Positions 1 to 8,077 of a stretch of 64,000 nucleotides of DNA are shown here, piece by piece (position 1 is the first letter of the stretch; every line of letters begins with the position of its first letter). Below the pieces are notes generated by a model. That model had not been told where the DNA came from. It saw only the letters and a program-made list of their open reading frames with translations, and searched no databases. A program made the translations under genes and the position numbers. The DNA comes from Chloroflexota bacterium (GTDB taxonomy: Bacteria; Chloroflexota; UBA11872): positions 169,362 to 233,361 of the forward strand of contig JAPOWQ010000029.1 of NCBI GenBank assembly GCA_026707585.1, in the 5' to 3' direction.

Positions 1-172
1 TCAGGATTTCGCCGGCGTCGCCCATGGGGGCTTCGGCGACGTCGCCGCCTGCGGCAGTGCCGCCGGGCGCACTCTCCGGGCCGCCCTCGCCGCAGGCCGC
101 AACGAACATTGTCACGCCCAGGCTGCCCATCCCGGCCAACAGGCGTCGTCGCGGCAACTGGCGAGTGTTCAT
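1..172 (-). CDS. Tat-type lipoprotein, N-terminal part (third array copy, truncated by window edge)
   Basis: This is the first 57 codons of a protein whose remainder lies beyond position 1. It opens with MNT, a twin-arginine stretch (PRRRLLAG), a hydrophobic run and a lipobox ending FVAAC, then a low-complexity Gly/Ala/Pro spacer and AGEIL. This is nearly the N-terminus of the two complete lipoproteins at 239-1450 and 1517-2725. The start ATG is at 172, and the same AAAGGA ribosome-binding region (GTGAAAGGACCGAG) precedes all three copies. Start-to-start distances are 1278 and 1275 bases, so this is the third unit of a tandem array. The likely role is that of its paralogs: an exported, lipid-anchored beta-propeller-like protein of unknown ligand. 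Confidence 0.85.
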   Translation of the reverse strand, partial: MNTRQLPRRRLLAGMGSLGVTMFVAACGEGGPESAPGGTAAGGDVAEAPMGDAGEIL

Positions 173-238
173 TGGTCTCGGTCCTTTCACCGCCGGATCG
201 CTGCGGGCCCGCTGCCGGCCCACCCGACCGGCGCTGTC

Positions 239-1450
239 TTAGCGCTTGGTACCCAGGTTCTGCGTGGCGCAATACGCCGACGTATGCCTGCAGGCTTCAG
301 GCCGTTCCTGCTCGTCACGCAGGCGGCCCCCGACGGAGGTCATGCGCAGGAACATGCCGACCGGTGCCGATTCCAGCGCGATCGTGTTCTCCTTGGTGGA
401 GGTGATCGTGGAGCTATTGGCTTCCCAGTCCTGCTGATAGACCACGGCCACGGCCTGGTCATCGGTCAGCATGGCGTAGATGCGCGTGAAGTCCGGGCGC
501 ACGGCCACCATCTGCGGGTTCAGCCCCACGCGGATGTGCGCCAGCGCGCGGAGCTTGGCGGTGTCGACAACCTGCACGAAGTTGTCGTCGGCATGGCCGG
601 TGTAGGCGTAGCTGCCGTCGTAGGTGAAGGTCCCCAAGATGGGCTCGGTCCCGGTCTGGAGGCGCTTGACCAGTTCCAGGGCCGAGGGCTCGTAGACGGC
701 CACGGTGTGCTTGCCGGACTCCTGGACCCAGATGGACCCGTCGGGCGACGTCGTGAGCCGCGTGGGATTCCCGCCCTTCTTGGACTCGGCGGTGGCCAGC
801 ACGGAACCGCTGCTGGGATCGAGGGCCACGACGCGGTCGCCTTCGCCGGTGGGATAGACGAAGCGCTCCACGCCCTCCGCGTCGATGCTGAGATCGGCGT
901 CGGCCAGCACGCCGCCGTGGAGGGGCACGTCGCTAAACGTGTTGGTGACCTCCTGCGTGGCGGTATCGACGGTCAAGACTTCACCGGCGGCCATCTTGCT
1001 CACCAGCAGCGAGCCGTCCTGGCGGGCCTTGCCCAGGAAGACGCCCTCGGCCTCGCTGCCGAGGGGGATGCGGTGGGTGACGGTGAGGGCGTCAACGTCC
1101 AGGGTGATGAGTTCGGCGGTGCCGGCGGCGGGGTTGAGGGTGCCAAGCCAGAGGTGGCGGCCGTCGAAGAAGTTGTTGTCGTCGTTCCAAGCCCAAGTGG
1201 CCAGGCCGTCGAGGTCGCCGGTTCGGGTGACTTCCTCGGTGAGGATGTCGATGGCGGTGACATGGGGCGAACTGTTGCTGAAGACCAGGATTTCGCCGGC
1301 GTCGCCAACGGGAGCCTCGGCGACGTCGCCCGCCGTGCCAGCCGGTGCGCTTTCTGGGCCGCCCTCGCCGCAAGCGGCGGCAAGCAGCGCCACGCCAAGG
1401 CCACCCATGCCAGCCAGCAGTCGTCGTCGCGGGAGTTGTGGGGTGTTCAT
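239..1450 (-). CDS. Tat-exported lipoprotein with YncE-like beta-propeller repeats
   Basis: A 403-residue protein. The N-terminus has a twin-arginine motif (PRRRLLAG), a hydrophobic segment and a lipobox (LAAAC), so it is probably exported folded by Tat and lipid-anchored. After a short flexible spacer the body has repeated blade-like units (ITLDVDALTV, VYPTGEGDRVVALD, VAVYEPSALELV, VQVVDTAKLRAL), resembling the YncE/surface-layer seven-bladed propeller family, here with Asp-rich turns. The C-terminus holds two Cys (EAC...YC) and ends NLGTKR. Start 1450 is preceded by AAAGGA. It is the middle copy of a three-gene array. Residues from the RIPLGSEAEG region to VAVRPDF are identical to the neighbouring copy. 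Function unknown; a periplasmic or surface binding role is an inference. Confidence 0.88.
   Translation of the reverse strand: MNTPQLPRRRLLAGMGGLGVALLAAACGEGGPESAPAGTAGDVAEAPVGDAGEILVFSNSSPHVTAIDILTEEVTRTGDLDGLATWAWNDDNNFFDGRHLWLGTLNPAAGTAELITLDVDALTVTHRIPLGSEAEGVFLGKARQDGSLLVSKMAAGEVLTVDTATQEVTNTFSDVPLHGGVLADADLSIDAEGVERFVYPTGEGDRVVALDPSSGSVLATAESKKGGNPTRLTTSPDGSIWVQESGKHTVAVYEPSALELVKRLQTGTEPILGTFTYDGSYAYTGHADDNFVQVVDTAKLRALAHIRVGLNPQMVAVRPDFTRIYAMLTDDQAVAVVYQQDWEANSSTITSTKENTIALESAPVGMFLRMTSVGGRLRDEQERPEACRHTSAYCATQNLGTKR
487..1063. repeat. 577-bp block identical to 1762-2338 (gene-conversion tract)
   Basis: Read base by base, this segment of the middle lipoprotein gene matches 1762-2338 of the adjacent copy without a difference I could find, at a constant offset of 1275. 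Immediately outside the block the copies diverge: near 1064-1150 there are many substitutions and a 6-base length difference, and the 3' ends differ in codons and length. An identical core between diverged flanks indicates recent gene conversion or unequal crossing-over between the paralogs. Confidence 0.9.
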
Positions 1451-1482
1451 CGCCTCGGTCCTTTCACAGCCGGGGTGCCGAT

Positions 1483-1503
1483 GGCCTGCCGTCGGCGCAG
1501 GCC
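1483..1503. terminator. Hairpin between two lipoprotein genes
   Basis: GGCCTGC and GCAGGCC form a 7-bp perfect stem around a 7-base loop in the spacer downstream of the 1517-2725 gene. There is no U-run in the minus-strand transcript, so it may be a weak attenuator or an mRNA-stabilising hairpin rather than a full terminator. Confidence 0.35.
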
Positions 1504-1516
1504 GGCCGGGCGGGGG

Positions 1517-2725
1517 CTAGCGCTTGGTGCCCAGGTTCTGTGTGCCACAGGCATACGAAATCCTGCAGGCTTCAGCGCGTTCCGCGGAGTCACGCAGCCG
1601 GCCGCCGACGGAAGTCATGCGCAGGAACATGCCGACTGGTGCCGATTCCAGCGCAATGCTGTTCTCCTTGGTGGAGGTGATGGTCGAGCTGTTGGCTTCC
1701 CAGTCCTGCTGATACACCACGGCCACGGCCTGGTCGTCGGTCAGCATGGCGTAGATGCGGCTGAAGTCCGGGCGCACGGCCACCATCTGCGGGTTCAGCC
1801 CCACGCGGATGTGCGCCAGCGCGCGGAGCTTGGCGGTGTCGACAACCTGCACGAAGTTGTCGTCGGCATGGCCGGTGTAGGCGTAGCTGCCGTCGTAGGT
1901 GAAGGTCCCCAAGATGGGCTCGGTCCCGGTCTGGAGGCGCTTGACCAGTTCCAGGGCCGAGGGCTCGTAGACGGCCACGGTGTGCTTGCCGGACTCCTGG
2001 ACCCAGATGGACCCGTCGGGCGACGTCGTGAGCCGCGTGGGATTCCCGCCCTTCTTGGACTCGGCGGTGGCCAGCACGGAACCGCTGCTGGGATCGAGGG
2101 CCACGACGCGGTCGCCTTCGCCGGTGGGATAGACGAAGCGCTCCACGCCCTCCGCGTCGATGCTGAGATCGGCGTCGGCCAGCACGCCGCCGTGGAGGGG
2201 CACGTCGCTAAACGTGTTGGTGACCTCCTGCGTGGCGGTATCGACGGTCAAGACTTCACCGGCGGCCATCTTGCTCACCAGCAGCGAGCCGTCCTGGCGG
2301 GCCTTGCCCAGGAAGACGCCCTCGGCCTCGCTGCCGAGAGGAATGCGGTTGGCCACGGAGAGGGTGTCGACGTCGAGCGTGATCAGTTCGGCGCTGCCGG
2401 CGTTGAGCGTGCCCAGCCAGAGGTGGCGGCCGTCGAAGAAGTTGTTGTCGTCGTTCCAGGCCCAGGCGGCCAGGCCGTCGACGTCACCGGTGCGGGAGAT
2501 TTCCTCGGTGAGGATATCGATGGCGGTGACGTGCGGCGAGCTGTTGCTGAAGATCAGGATTTCGCCGGCGTCGCCCATGGGGGCTTCGGCGACGTCGCCG
2601 CCTGCGGCGCCGCCGCTGGGCGCACTCTCCGGGCCGCCCTCGCCGCAGGCCGCGGCAAGCACGGCTACGCCCAGGCCGCCCATGCCGGCCAGCAGTCGTC
2701 GTCGCGGAAACCGTGGGGTGTTCAT
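1517..2725 (-). CDS. Tat-exported lipoprotein with YncE-like beta-propeller repeats (upstream-most copy)
   Basis: A 402-residue paralog of the gene at 239-1450. It has a twin-arginine signal (PRRRLLAG), a lipobox LAAAC, a spacer rich in Gly/Ala, and then blade-like repeats such as LITLDVDTLSV and VVALDPSSGSV. It ends with two Cys (EACRISYAC) and NLGTKR like its neighbour. The start is placed at 2725 because the Tat signal begins there and AAAGGA lies just upstream; an in-frame extension to 2818 would bury the signal peptide. As the first gene of the minus-strand array it is probably transcribed from the 2726-3073 region. The 577-bp core is identical to the next copy while the N- and C-terminal parts have diverged. 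Confidence 0.88.
   Translation of the reverse strand: MNTPRFPRRRLLAGMGGLGVAVLAAACGEGGPESAPSGGAAGGDVAEAPMGDAGEILIFSNSSPHVTAIDILTEEISRTGDVDGLAAWAWNDDNNFFDGRHLWLGTLNAGSAELITLDVDTLSVANRIPLGSEAEGVFLGKARQDGSLLVSKMAAGEVLTVDTATQEVTNTFSDVPLHGGVLADADLSIDAEGVERFVYPTGEGDRVVALDPSSGSVLATAESKKGGNPTRLTTSPDGSIWVQESGKHTVAVYEPSALELVKRLQTGTEPILGTFTYDGSYAYTGHADDNFVQVVDTAKLRALAHIRVGLNPQMVAVRPDFSRIYAMLTDDQAVAVVYQQDWEANSSTITSTKENSIALESAPVGMFLRMTSVGGRLRDSAERAEACRISYACGTQNLGTKR
1762..2338. repeat. 577-bp block identical to 487-1063
   Basis: Partner of the block at 487-1063 (offset 1275). Flanking sequence of the same paralogs is clearly diverged, which marks the block as recently homogenised. Confidence 0.9.
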
Positions 2726-3073
2726 CGTCTCGGTCCTTTCACCGCCGGGTCGCCTGTCCAACGAGGACGCAGCCGGGCGGCTCGCGCTCGAGACTCCAGC
2801 CCAGTGACCCCAACTCACCTAGATCGCGCTCCGCGCAATGGTGACGCTCAAACGGATTCACCTGAATTCACGCTGCCCACATCGCGAATCCCAAGCTTGG
2901 GAAAGTATACCGCTGGATGGCTGCCAACCGATGCCCGGCGGCGTGCCTTCTCCCGGTGGTACGTGGCCGGGACTGCGCGTCGACCAGAAACGGGCTGGCC
3001 GCCAGCCACCACGCAAGGCAGAATCCCGGCATCCGCGCGGTAACCAGACCGCACCGACGTAGGCAGCCGCCTT
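2726..3073. promoter_or_regulatory. Divergent intergenic region with palindrome and minus-strand -10
   Basis: This 348-base gap separates the minus-strand lipoprotein array from the plus-strand dehydrogenase genes. At 2904-2909 the minus strand reads TATACT, a good -10, without a clear -35. Just downstream for that strand, at 2890-2901, is a perfect 12-bp palindrome CCCAAGCTTGGG that would cover the predicted start of transcription and could be an operator. I see no supported coding sequence here. Confidence 0.35.
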
Positions 3074-4180
3074 ATGACTGACAAGCTTCGTGTCGCGGTG
3101 ATTACCGAGCCCACCGCCTGGCACCTGGGCGCGCTGATCGACGCGCTCCACAACGACGAGGTCGGCGAGGTGGCCGTCGGCGACGTCACCGGCGGTACGT
3201 TCGACGAGGTCCGCCAGGGCGGCGCCGGCAAGGTGGCCGCCACGTACACCGACCTGGACGCGCTGTACCGCGACTTCCAGCCACAGGTGGCGCTCATCAC
3301 GATGGAGCCGTGGCGCATGCCGCCGGTGATCGTCCAGGCGCTGGAAGCCGGCGCTCATGTATTCCACGAAAAGCCGGGCTACGTCGATCTGGACGACTAC
3401 CGCGCGATCTATCGAATGGCCAGGAGCCGGGACCGGCACCTGGGGATTGCCTATATCTCCCGCGCCTACCCCATCGTCCAGGAAGCGCGGCGCCTGGTCG
3501 CCGAGGGCTTTCTGGGCGACCTCCTGTCCTTCCAGGCCTGGTTCGTCGCCGACCAGGAGCGCACCATTCAGAATCCCGCGGCCCGCGAGCAATACGACGT
3601 CGCCGCTGGCGGCTGGTTCTTCTCGAAGGAGTTGGGCGGCGGCGGGCATTTGACCATCCTGGGCTGCCACTACCTTGACCTGCTACGGCACATTGCGGGA
3701 TCCGACTTCAAGTCGGTCAGCGCGTTCTGCCGCAACGTCGGCGGCGAGGCGATCACGGTCGAGGACGCCGCGGTCGTGAACCTGGAGTTCGAGAACGGCA
3801 TGGTCGGTAACCTGAACTCCGGCTACTACACCAGCAGCGCCGAGTACGGCTCGTCCCGCCACAACGGCATCATCCTGTGGGGTCGCGACGGCTGGCTGAA
3901 GTTCAACCCGAACGGCGAGTCCAATCGCGAACCCATGCAGTGGGCCTCCTACAGCGGCGCCCAGGCCAGCGCACCGCTCAAGTCCTGGACGTTCGACAAG
4001 GCCGGCGCTCTCAACAACCCCTACCGTGTCTTGACCGGCGGCTTTTTCCGCGCCTGCCTGGGCTTGGAACCGCCGCCTATCGAACCGGAAGCCGGCATGT
4101 GGGTCAACGAGGTCACCACGGCCGCCTACGCGTCGTCCGATTCCGGCCAGATGCTGTCGGTCTCCATCCCGGAGGTTTAG
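3074..4180 (+). CDS. Gfo/Idh/MocA family oxidoreductase (copy 1 of 3)
   Basis: A 368-residue predicted NAD(P)-dependent dehydrogenase of the Gfo/Idh/MocA family, which oxidises or epimerises sugars, inositols and related polyols in the cytosol. The N-terminal Rossmann half includes the family EKP motif (FHEKPGYV, near residue 98), where Lys contacts the cofactor and substrate. The C-terminal half is the alpha/beta substrate domain, with GGWFFSKELGGGGHL and an H-Y-L-D-L-L helix typical of the family (catalytic His region). It is followed by two more members at 4248 and 5314 and probably forms one transcription unit with them. The substrate cannot be inferred. The ATG at 3074 is the first reasonable start. 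Confidence 0.88.
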   Translation: MTDKLRVAVITEPTAWHLGALIDALHNDEVGEVAVGDVTGGTFDEVRQGGAGKVAATYTDLDALYRDFQPQVALITMEPWRMPPVIVQALEAGAHVFHEKPGYVDLDDYRAIYRMARSRDRHLGIAYISRAYPIVQEARRLVAEGFLGDLLSFQAWFVADQERTIQNPAAREQYDVAAGGWFFSKELGGGGHLTILGCHYLDLLRHIAGSDFKSVSAFCRNVGGEAITVEDAAVVNLEFENGMVGNLNSGYYTSSAEYGSSRHNGIILWGRDGWLKFNPNGESNREPMQWASYSGAQASAPLKSWTFDKAGALNNPYRVLTGGFFRACLGLEPPPIEPEAGMWVNEVTTAAYASSDSGQMLSVSIPEV

Positions 4181-4247
4181 GCCCGGAGGAGAAGTCCCGT
4201 GAACGCAATCCTGCGTATGGCGCGAGTGCTGATGTGAGGTGGTAGCC

Positions 4248-5279
4248 ATGACTGCGTCTCCGTTGCGAGTTATCTCGGTCGGCGTGGGTGGCCGCGCACG
4301 TCCACACCTGAGCGCTCAGGTGGCGTTGCCTGAGAAGTTTGAGGCAGTTGGGCTGGTCGATATCGTTCCCGAGGCATTCAACGATGCGCTCGAGATCACG
4401 GGCCTGTCCGGGTCCGCCTGCTTCACCACCCTGACGGAGGCGATGGCCGCGACGCCGTGCGACGCGGTCGGAGTCTTCACGCCCGGTCATCTCCACACGT
4501 CATATATGGAGGAGGCCATCGCCGCGGGTAAACATGTGATCGTCGAGAAGCCGTTCACGTGCAGCTTGGAAGAGGCCGAACGCGTCGTCGCCGCCGCCGA
4601 GGCCAACGATGTGCGCGTCGTCGTGACGCAGAACGACCGCCTCTTTCACCCCTATCCGCTGCTGCGCGAGATGATTGCCGACCAGCGCTACGGCGAACTC
4701 GGCGCCATCACCATGGTGCACCACAACGCACGCGGCCGTCCGTTCGAGAACGGCTATCCGCCGATGCACCTGTGGCACCAGGGTTCGCACCAGGTCGACT
4801 CGTTGCTGTCGCTGGTCCAGCGGCCGCCGCGCTGCGTGTGGGGCGTGAACGCCACCCCCGCCAATAGCAACTGGACGGCTGAGCCGCACGTCTGCGCCAT
4901 CATCACCTTCGATGGTCCGGTGATCGTCAGTTACACCGCCACGTCGGATGCCCAAGCCTACGAAATGTATGTGCGCCTGGAGTTCTCGGAAGCCGCGGTG
5001 ACCATGCACGGCCTCACGATGAACTCAACGGACTTCGACCTCAAGATCACGCCGCGCCAGCCGCTGGAGCGCTATCCCCGCTCGGAGCTCTTTCCAATCG
5101 GCAAGGCTGAGCGCGGCGGTCGCTGGGCCGACATCGAGCAGGAAATCTGGAACGGCTTCTGGTCGCACATCATGGAGGGCCAGGACAACCCATGCTCCGG
5201 ACGCAATAACCTGGACACGATTGGGGTCCTGGACGCCATCATCCGCTCGAGTACCGAGCGAATCGCGGTGGAGTTGTAA
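4248..5279 (+). CDS. Gfo/Idh/MocA family oxidoreductase (copy 2 of 3)
   Basis: A 343-residue member of the Gfo/Idh/MocA dehydrogenases. The N-terminus starts a Rossmann strand (RVISVGVGGRARPHL), followed by the EKP motif (IVEKPFTCSLEEA) and a C-terminal substrate domain with GSHQVDSLLSL, where the His and Asp sit in the family catalytic helix. Start 4248 (ATG) is preferred to the in-frame GTG at 4239 because GAGGTGG at 4236-4242 makes a well spaced ribosome-binding site for it. It lies 67 bases after copy 1 and 34 bases before copy 3. The three paralogs share only family motifs, so they likely act on different steps or substrates of one catabolic route (inference). Confidence 0.87.
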   Translation: MTASPLRVISVGVGGRARPHLSAQVALPEKFEAVGLVDIVPEAFNDALEITGLSGSACFTTLTEAMAATPCDAVGVFTPGHLHTSYMEEAIAAGKHVIVEKPFTCSLEEAERVVAAAEANDVRVVVTQNDRLFHPYPLLREMIADQRYGELGAITMVHHNARGRPFENGYPPMHLWHQGSHQVDSLLSLVQRPPRCVWGVNATPANSNWTAEPHVCAIITFDGPVIVSYTATSDAQAYEMYVRLEFSEAAVTMHGLTMNSTDFDLKITPRQPLERYPRSELFPIGKAERGGRWADIEQEIWNGFWSHIMEGQDNPCSGRNNLDTIGVLDAIIRSSTERIAVEL

Positions 5280-5313
5280 GCCGAGGCAACTGGCACAGCA
5301 GGGGGAGGATCTG

Positions 5314-6381
5314 ATGGGCAGCACACTGAGAGCCGGCGTCGTCGGCCTGACCGGGATTGGCGCCCGTCCGCCGATTCCGGCCCCGAAGCACGGCTGGGGC
5401 ATCTCCATGCCGCACTCGCACGCCTCGGCCTACCACTTCGTGGAAGACACCGAGCTGGTGGCGGTTTGCGATCTGCGACAGGAGGCAATCGACGAGTTCG
5501 ACGTCAATTGGCGCTCCTACGTCTCAGAGGTCAACTCGTACATCGACTACCGCGAGATGCTCGATCGGGAAAACCTGGATCTGATCAGCGTGGTTACGAG
5601 CGATCACGTGCACACGCAGATCGTGATCGACGCGGCCGAGGCCGGGGTGAAGGGCATCGTCTGCGAGAAGCCGATCGCCACTACGCTGGCCGACGCCGAC
5701 CGCATGATCGAGGCCGTCGAAAAGGCCGGCATTCCCATGCTGATCGACCACGTCTACCGCTGGTGGTTCCCCTGGGCCGACGTCGGCAAGCTGATCGACG
5801 ACGGTGCCATTGGTGACGTGGTTCGAGTCATGTGCAACCAGGGTGGGCCCCGGGCGATGCTGTTCCGCAACGGCACGCACGTCTGCGACACGATCAACTG
5901 GTTTTCGACCGGCAATCCCACGGCCGTCTACGCCGTGGCCGAGAAGGGTTTCGAGGACTACGGCCCGCGCTACGCCAGCGACGGCGGCCACGACCCGGAC
6001 ACCGATCCGGCCCTCAGCATCATGATCGAGTACGACAACGACGTCCGGGCGTTCTGGAACGCTTGCAAGACCATGCCCGGCCGCTACATCGGGCCCTTCG
6101 ACATCTGGGGCACCGAGGGCCGCATTCACCTGACCAACGACTACGCCGTGCTCTACGACGATCCCGAGGAAGGCCTGCGCGGCCGGGAGCTGACGCCCAC
6201 GCACTACACCCAGGGCCACATCGCCGGCCTGGTGACGGAACTCGTTGGCCTGATCCGCGACGGCGGCGAACCAAGCTGCGACGGACGTCAGGCCCGCCAG
6301 GCTCTGGAGGTCCTCCTCGCCGCGCTCCAATCGCAGGCTGGCGGCAACGTGCGCGTTCAGCTGCCCATCACCGACGCCTGA
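5314..6381 (+). CDS. Gfo/Idh/MocA family oxidoreductase (copy 3 of 3)
   Basis: A 355-residue Gfo/Idh/MocA dehydrogenase. The Rossmann start (RAGVVGLTGIG) is followed by an unusual Pro-rich loop (RPPIPAPKHGWG) before the usual S-H-A-x-A-Y-H helix. The EKP motif is CEKPIATTLADAD, and the substrate domain contains GTHVCDTINWF in the place of the catalytic His helix. The ATG at 5314 is chosen because GGGGGAGG lies at 5301-5308; an in-frame extension to 5221 overlaps the previous gene and lacks a site. It ends in CTGA at 6378-6381, where a small lipoprotein may be translationally coupled. Expected to be cytosolic and NAD(P)-dependent; substrate unknown. Confidence 0.87.
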   Translation: MGSTLRAGVVGLTGIGARPPIPAPKHGWGISMPHSHASAYHFVEDTELVAVCDLRQEAIDEFDVNWRSYVSEVNSYIDYREMLDRENLDLISVVTSDHVHTQIVIDAAEAGVKGIVCEKPIATTLADADRMIEAVEKAGIPMLIDHVYRWWFPWADVGKLIDDGAIGDVVRVMCNQGGPRAMLFRNGTHVCDTINWFSTGNPTAVYAVAEKGFEDYGPRYASDGGHDPDTDPALSIMIEYDNDVRAFWNACKTMPGRYIGPFDIWGTEGRIHLTNDYAVLYDDPEEGLRGRELTPTHYTQGHIAGLVTELVGLIRDGGEPSCDGRQARQALEVLLAALQSQAGGNVRVQLPITDA

Positions 6382-6845
6382 GCAAGCGAGAGGAATCCGC
6401 CCAGCAACGTGCAGCTCGGCCGGAAACCGTATCTGGCCGAGCTGACCGGGGTCCTGGCCCGCGAATCCTTGTTGCACTTGGCGTGGTCCTCGTGCTGCTG
6501 CTCGGTGCGTGCGGGGCTGGTAAGCCGGACGCCCAGCCGACGCCCACAGTTGAGCCTCAGCCGACACCGACTACCGAGCCGACACCGGAAGTCACGCCCG
6601 AACCGACGCCGCTTGACGCACTCGAGGCCCGGCGCTGGGACGCCGCGCTGCGCGTGTGCGACGCGCTTGAAAACACGCTGCTCGTCGGCGAACCGGCGTT
6701 CTTCCTCGGGGCGCTGCAGTTTGCTCAAAACGAGGGCATGCGACAGTCGGAGTTGGCCCAGGCCATGCAGCGGGAGTGTCCGGGCCCGTTCGGCGCCCTT
6801 CGCTACGAACCCGATCTCATGGCCGAGTTCGACAAGCTGCCCTGA
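6378..6845 (+). CDS. Small Pro/Thr-rich lipoprotein, probable CTG start
   Basis: The clear part is a hydrophobic run ending in a lipobox (LVLLLGAC), a Pro/Thr/Glu stalk (repeats of PTPTVEPQ, TPEVTPEPTP) and a roughly 70-residue helical domain with two Cys (LRVCDALEN, QRECPGPF). No ATG, GTG or TTG lies in frame between the previous stop and GTG 6483, which sits inside the hydrophobic run and would leave no charged n-region. A CTG at 6378 overlaps the upstream TGA (CTGA) and gives a 155-residue protein with a basic n-region (SKREES...RGPGPR). The hydrophobic stalk-and-domain layout supports a surface or periplasmic protein. Function is not recognisable. Confidence 0.6.
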   Translation: MSKREESAQQRAARPETVSGRADRGPGPRILVALGVVLVLLLGACGAGKPDAQPTPTVEPQPTPTTEPTPEVTPEPTPLDALEARRWDAALRVCDALENTLLVGEPAFFLGALQFAQNEGMRQSELAQAMQRECPGPFGALRYEPDLMAEFDKLP

Positions 6846-6916
6846 CGCGGTGGTTTATCGCGCCCAAGGCCGCTTAGCATGGAGACTTGCGGGATCTCCG
6901 GAAGTGGATAGCCGTC

Positions 6917-8059
6917 ATGTATGACGTAGTGATTGTCGGCGCGGGCGTCATGGGCAGCGCCACCGCCTACTGGCTCAGCCGGGCCGGCAAGCAGGTGGCC
7001 TTGCTCGAACAGTACACACCCTCCCACGTGCGGGCGTCGTCCGCCGATGAGTCCCGCACGATCAGGTACCAGTACCGCGGCCAGGCGTCCTATACCCGAA
7101 TGGTGGCGGGGGCCGTGGAGCTGTGGAAGGAGTTCGACCGCCGGTCGGGCACCGGCTTCTACCGGGAAACCGGGACGCTCACCCTGCAAACCCAACCGGA
7201 CTTCCAACCGCTGCTCGACGGCTACCAGGGTTTGTGCGACTTGGGCTACACGCCGCGCTGGCTGGACGCCGACGATGTTCGCCAACAGTTCCCGCAGTTC
7301 ACCAACGTGGACTCCGGCTACCTCATGGAGGGCGTTGGCGGATACATCGCCGCGGGACCGGCGACTCGTGCGCTGGCCGAGGCCGCCGTCGAACAAGGTG
7401 CGGACGTATTCACGGGCGCTGAAGTCGTCGAGTTCCGTGAGTCCGGCGGGCGCGTCACGTCCGTGGAGACACGCAATGGACGCACGTTCGCCGGCGACGT
7501 CATCGTCATCACGGCCGGCCCCTGGACTGCTCGCCTGCTGCCCCATCTTCCCGTCCGCGTGCAACCAACCGCCGCTCGCCTGCATTACTTGAAGCCTGAC
7601 GACCCGGCTGCCTATGAGTATCCGCGCCTCACGCCCTTTTCCGTCATGGACACCCAGTTCTACGGATTCCCCGTGCATTGGCGCGGCTGTGTGAAAGTCG
7701 CCGACGACATGATCGGCGAGCCGTTCGATCCCGACCGCGACCGCGAGCACGAGGACCCCGTGGCCCTGGCCAAGCTGCGGGACTTTCTGGGTCGCCATCT
7801 GCCGGACCTGCGCGACGCCGAGGTCGTCTACAGCAAGACCTGCACCTACTCCATGACCCCGGACTCGGACTTCATCATCGACCGCGTGCCGAATCTCGAC
7901 AACGCGCTCGTGGCGGCCGGATTCTCAGGGCACGGGTTCAAGTTCGGCATCCTGATCGGCCAGATCATGGCCGACCTGGCGACCCTCGGCGCCACGTCCT
8001 GGGACCTGGGCCGCTTCCGGCTAAGCCGCGAGACTTCATCCGTCAGCCAGCACTGGTAG
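6917..8059 (+). CDS. Sarcosine / N-methyl-amino-acid oxidase family flavoprotein
   Basis: A 380-residue member of the monomeric sarcosine oxidase / N-methyltryptophan oxidase family, which oxidatively demethylates N-methyl amino acids using covalent FAD and O2. The N-terminus carries the dinucleotide motif VVIVGAGVMGSATA, and the family Ser/Arg-rich FAD loop follows (SSADESRTIRYQYR). Near the C-terminus CTYSMTPDSDFIID matches the motif whose Cys links FAD covalently, so the enzyme looks active. The start is at 6917, ten codons inside the longest frame, because the Rossmann strand begins there. It neighbours dehydrogenases and an M19 protein, suggesting small-molecule catabolism. The exact amine substrate cannot be told. 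Confidence 0.88.
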   Translation: MYDVVIVGAGVMGSATAYWLSRAGKQVALLEQYTPSHVRASSADESRTIRYQYRGQASYTRMVAGAVELWKEFDRRSGTGFYRETGTLTLQTQPDFQPLLDGYQGLCDLGYTPRWLDADDVRQQFPQFTNVDSGYLMEGVGGYIAAGPATRALAEAAVEQGADVFTGAEVVEFRESGGRVTSVETRNGRTFAGDVIVITAGPWTARLLPHLPVRVQPTAARLHYLKPDDPAAYEYPRLTPFSVMDTQFYGFPVHWRGCVKVADDMIGEPFDPDRDREHEDPVALAKLRDFLGRHLPDLRDAEVVYSKTCTYSMTPDSDFIIDRVPNLDNALVAAGFSGHGFKFGILIGQIMADLATLGATSWDLGRFRLSRETSSVSQHW

Positions 8060-8077
8060 GCGACCAGCCGCTACCGA

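Noticed and set aside
284-3043. A 919-codon open frame on the plus strand across the lipoprotein array
   Set aside because: It is antisense to two proteins with clear Tat signals and lipoboxes; its sequence repeats because the array repeats, and it has no family features. High GC keeps antisense frames open.
5832-6377. Upstream extension of the small lipoprotein frame
   Set aside because: It overlaps the conserved dehydrogenase in another frame; only the part after 6378 has protein-like features.
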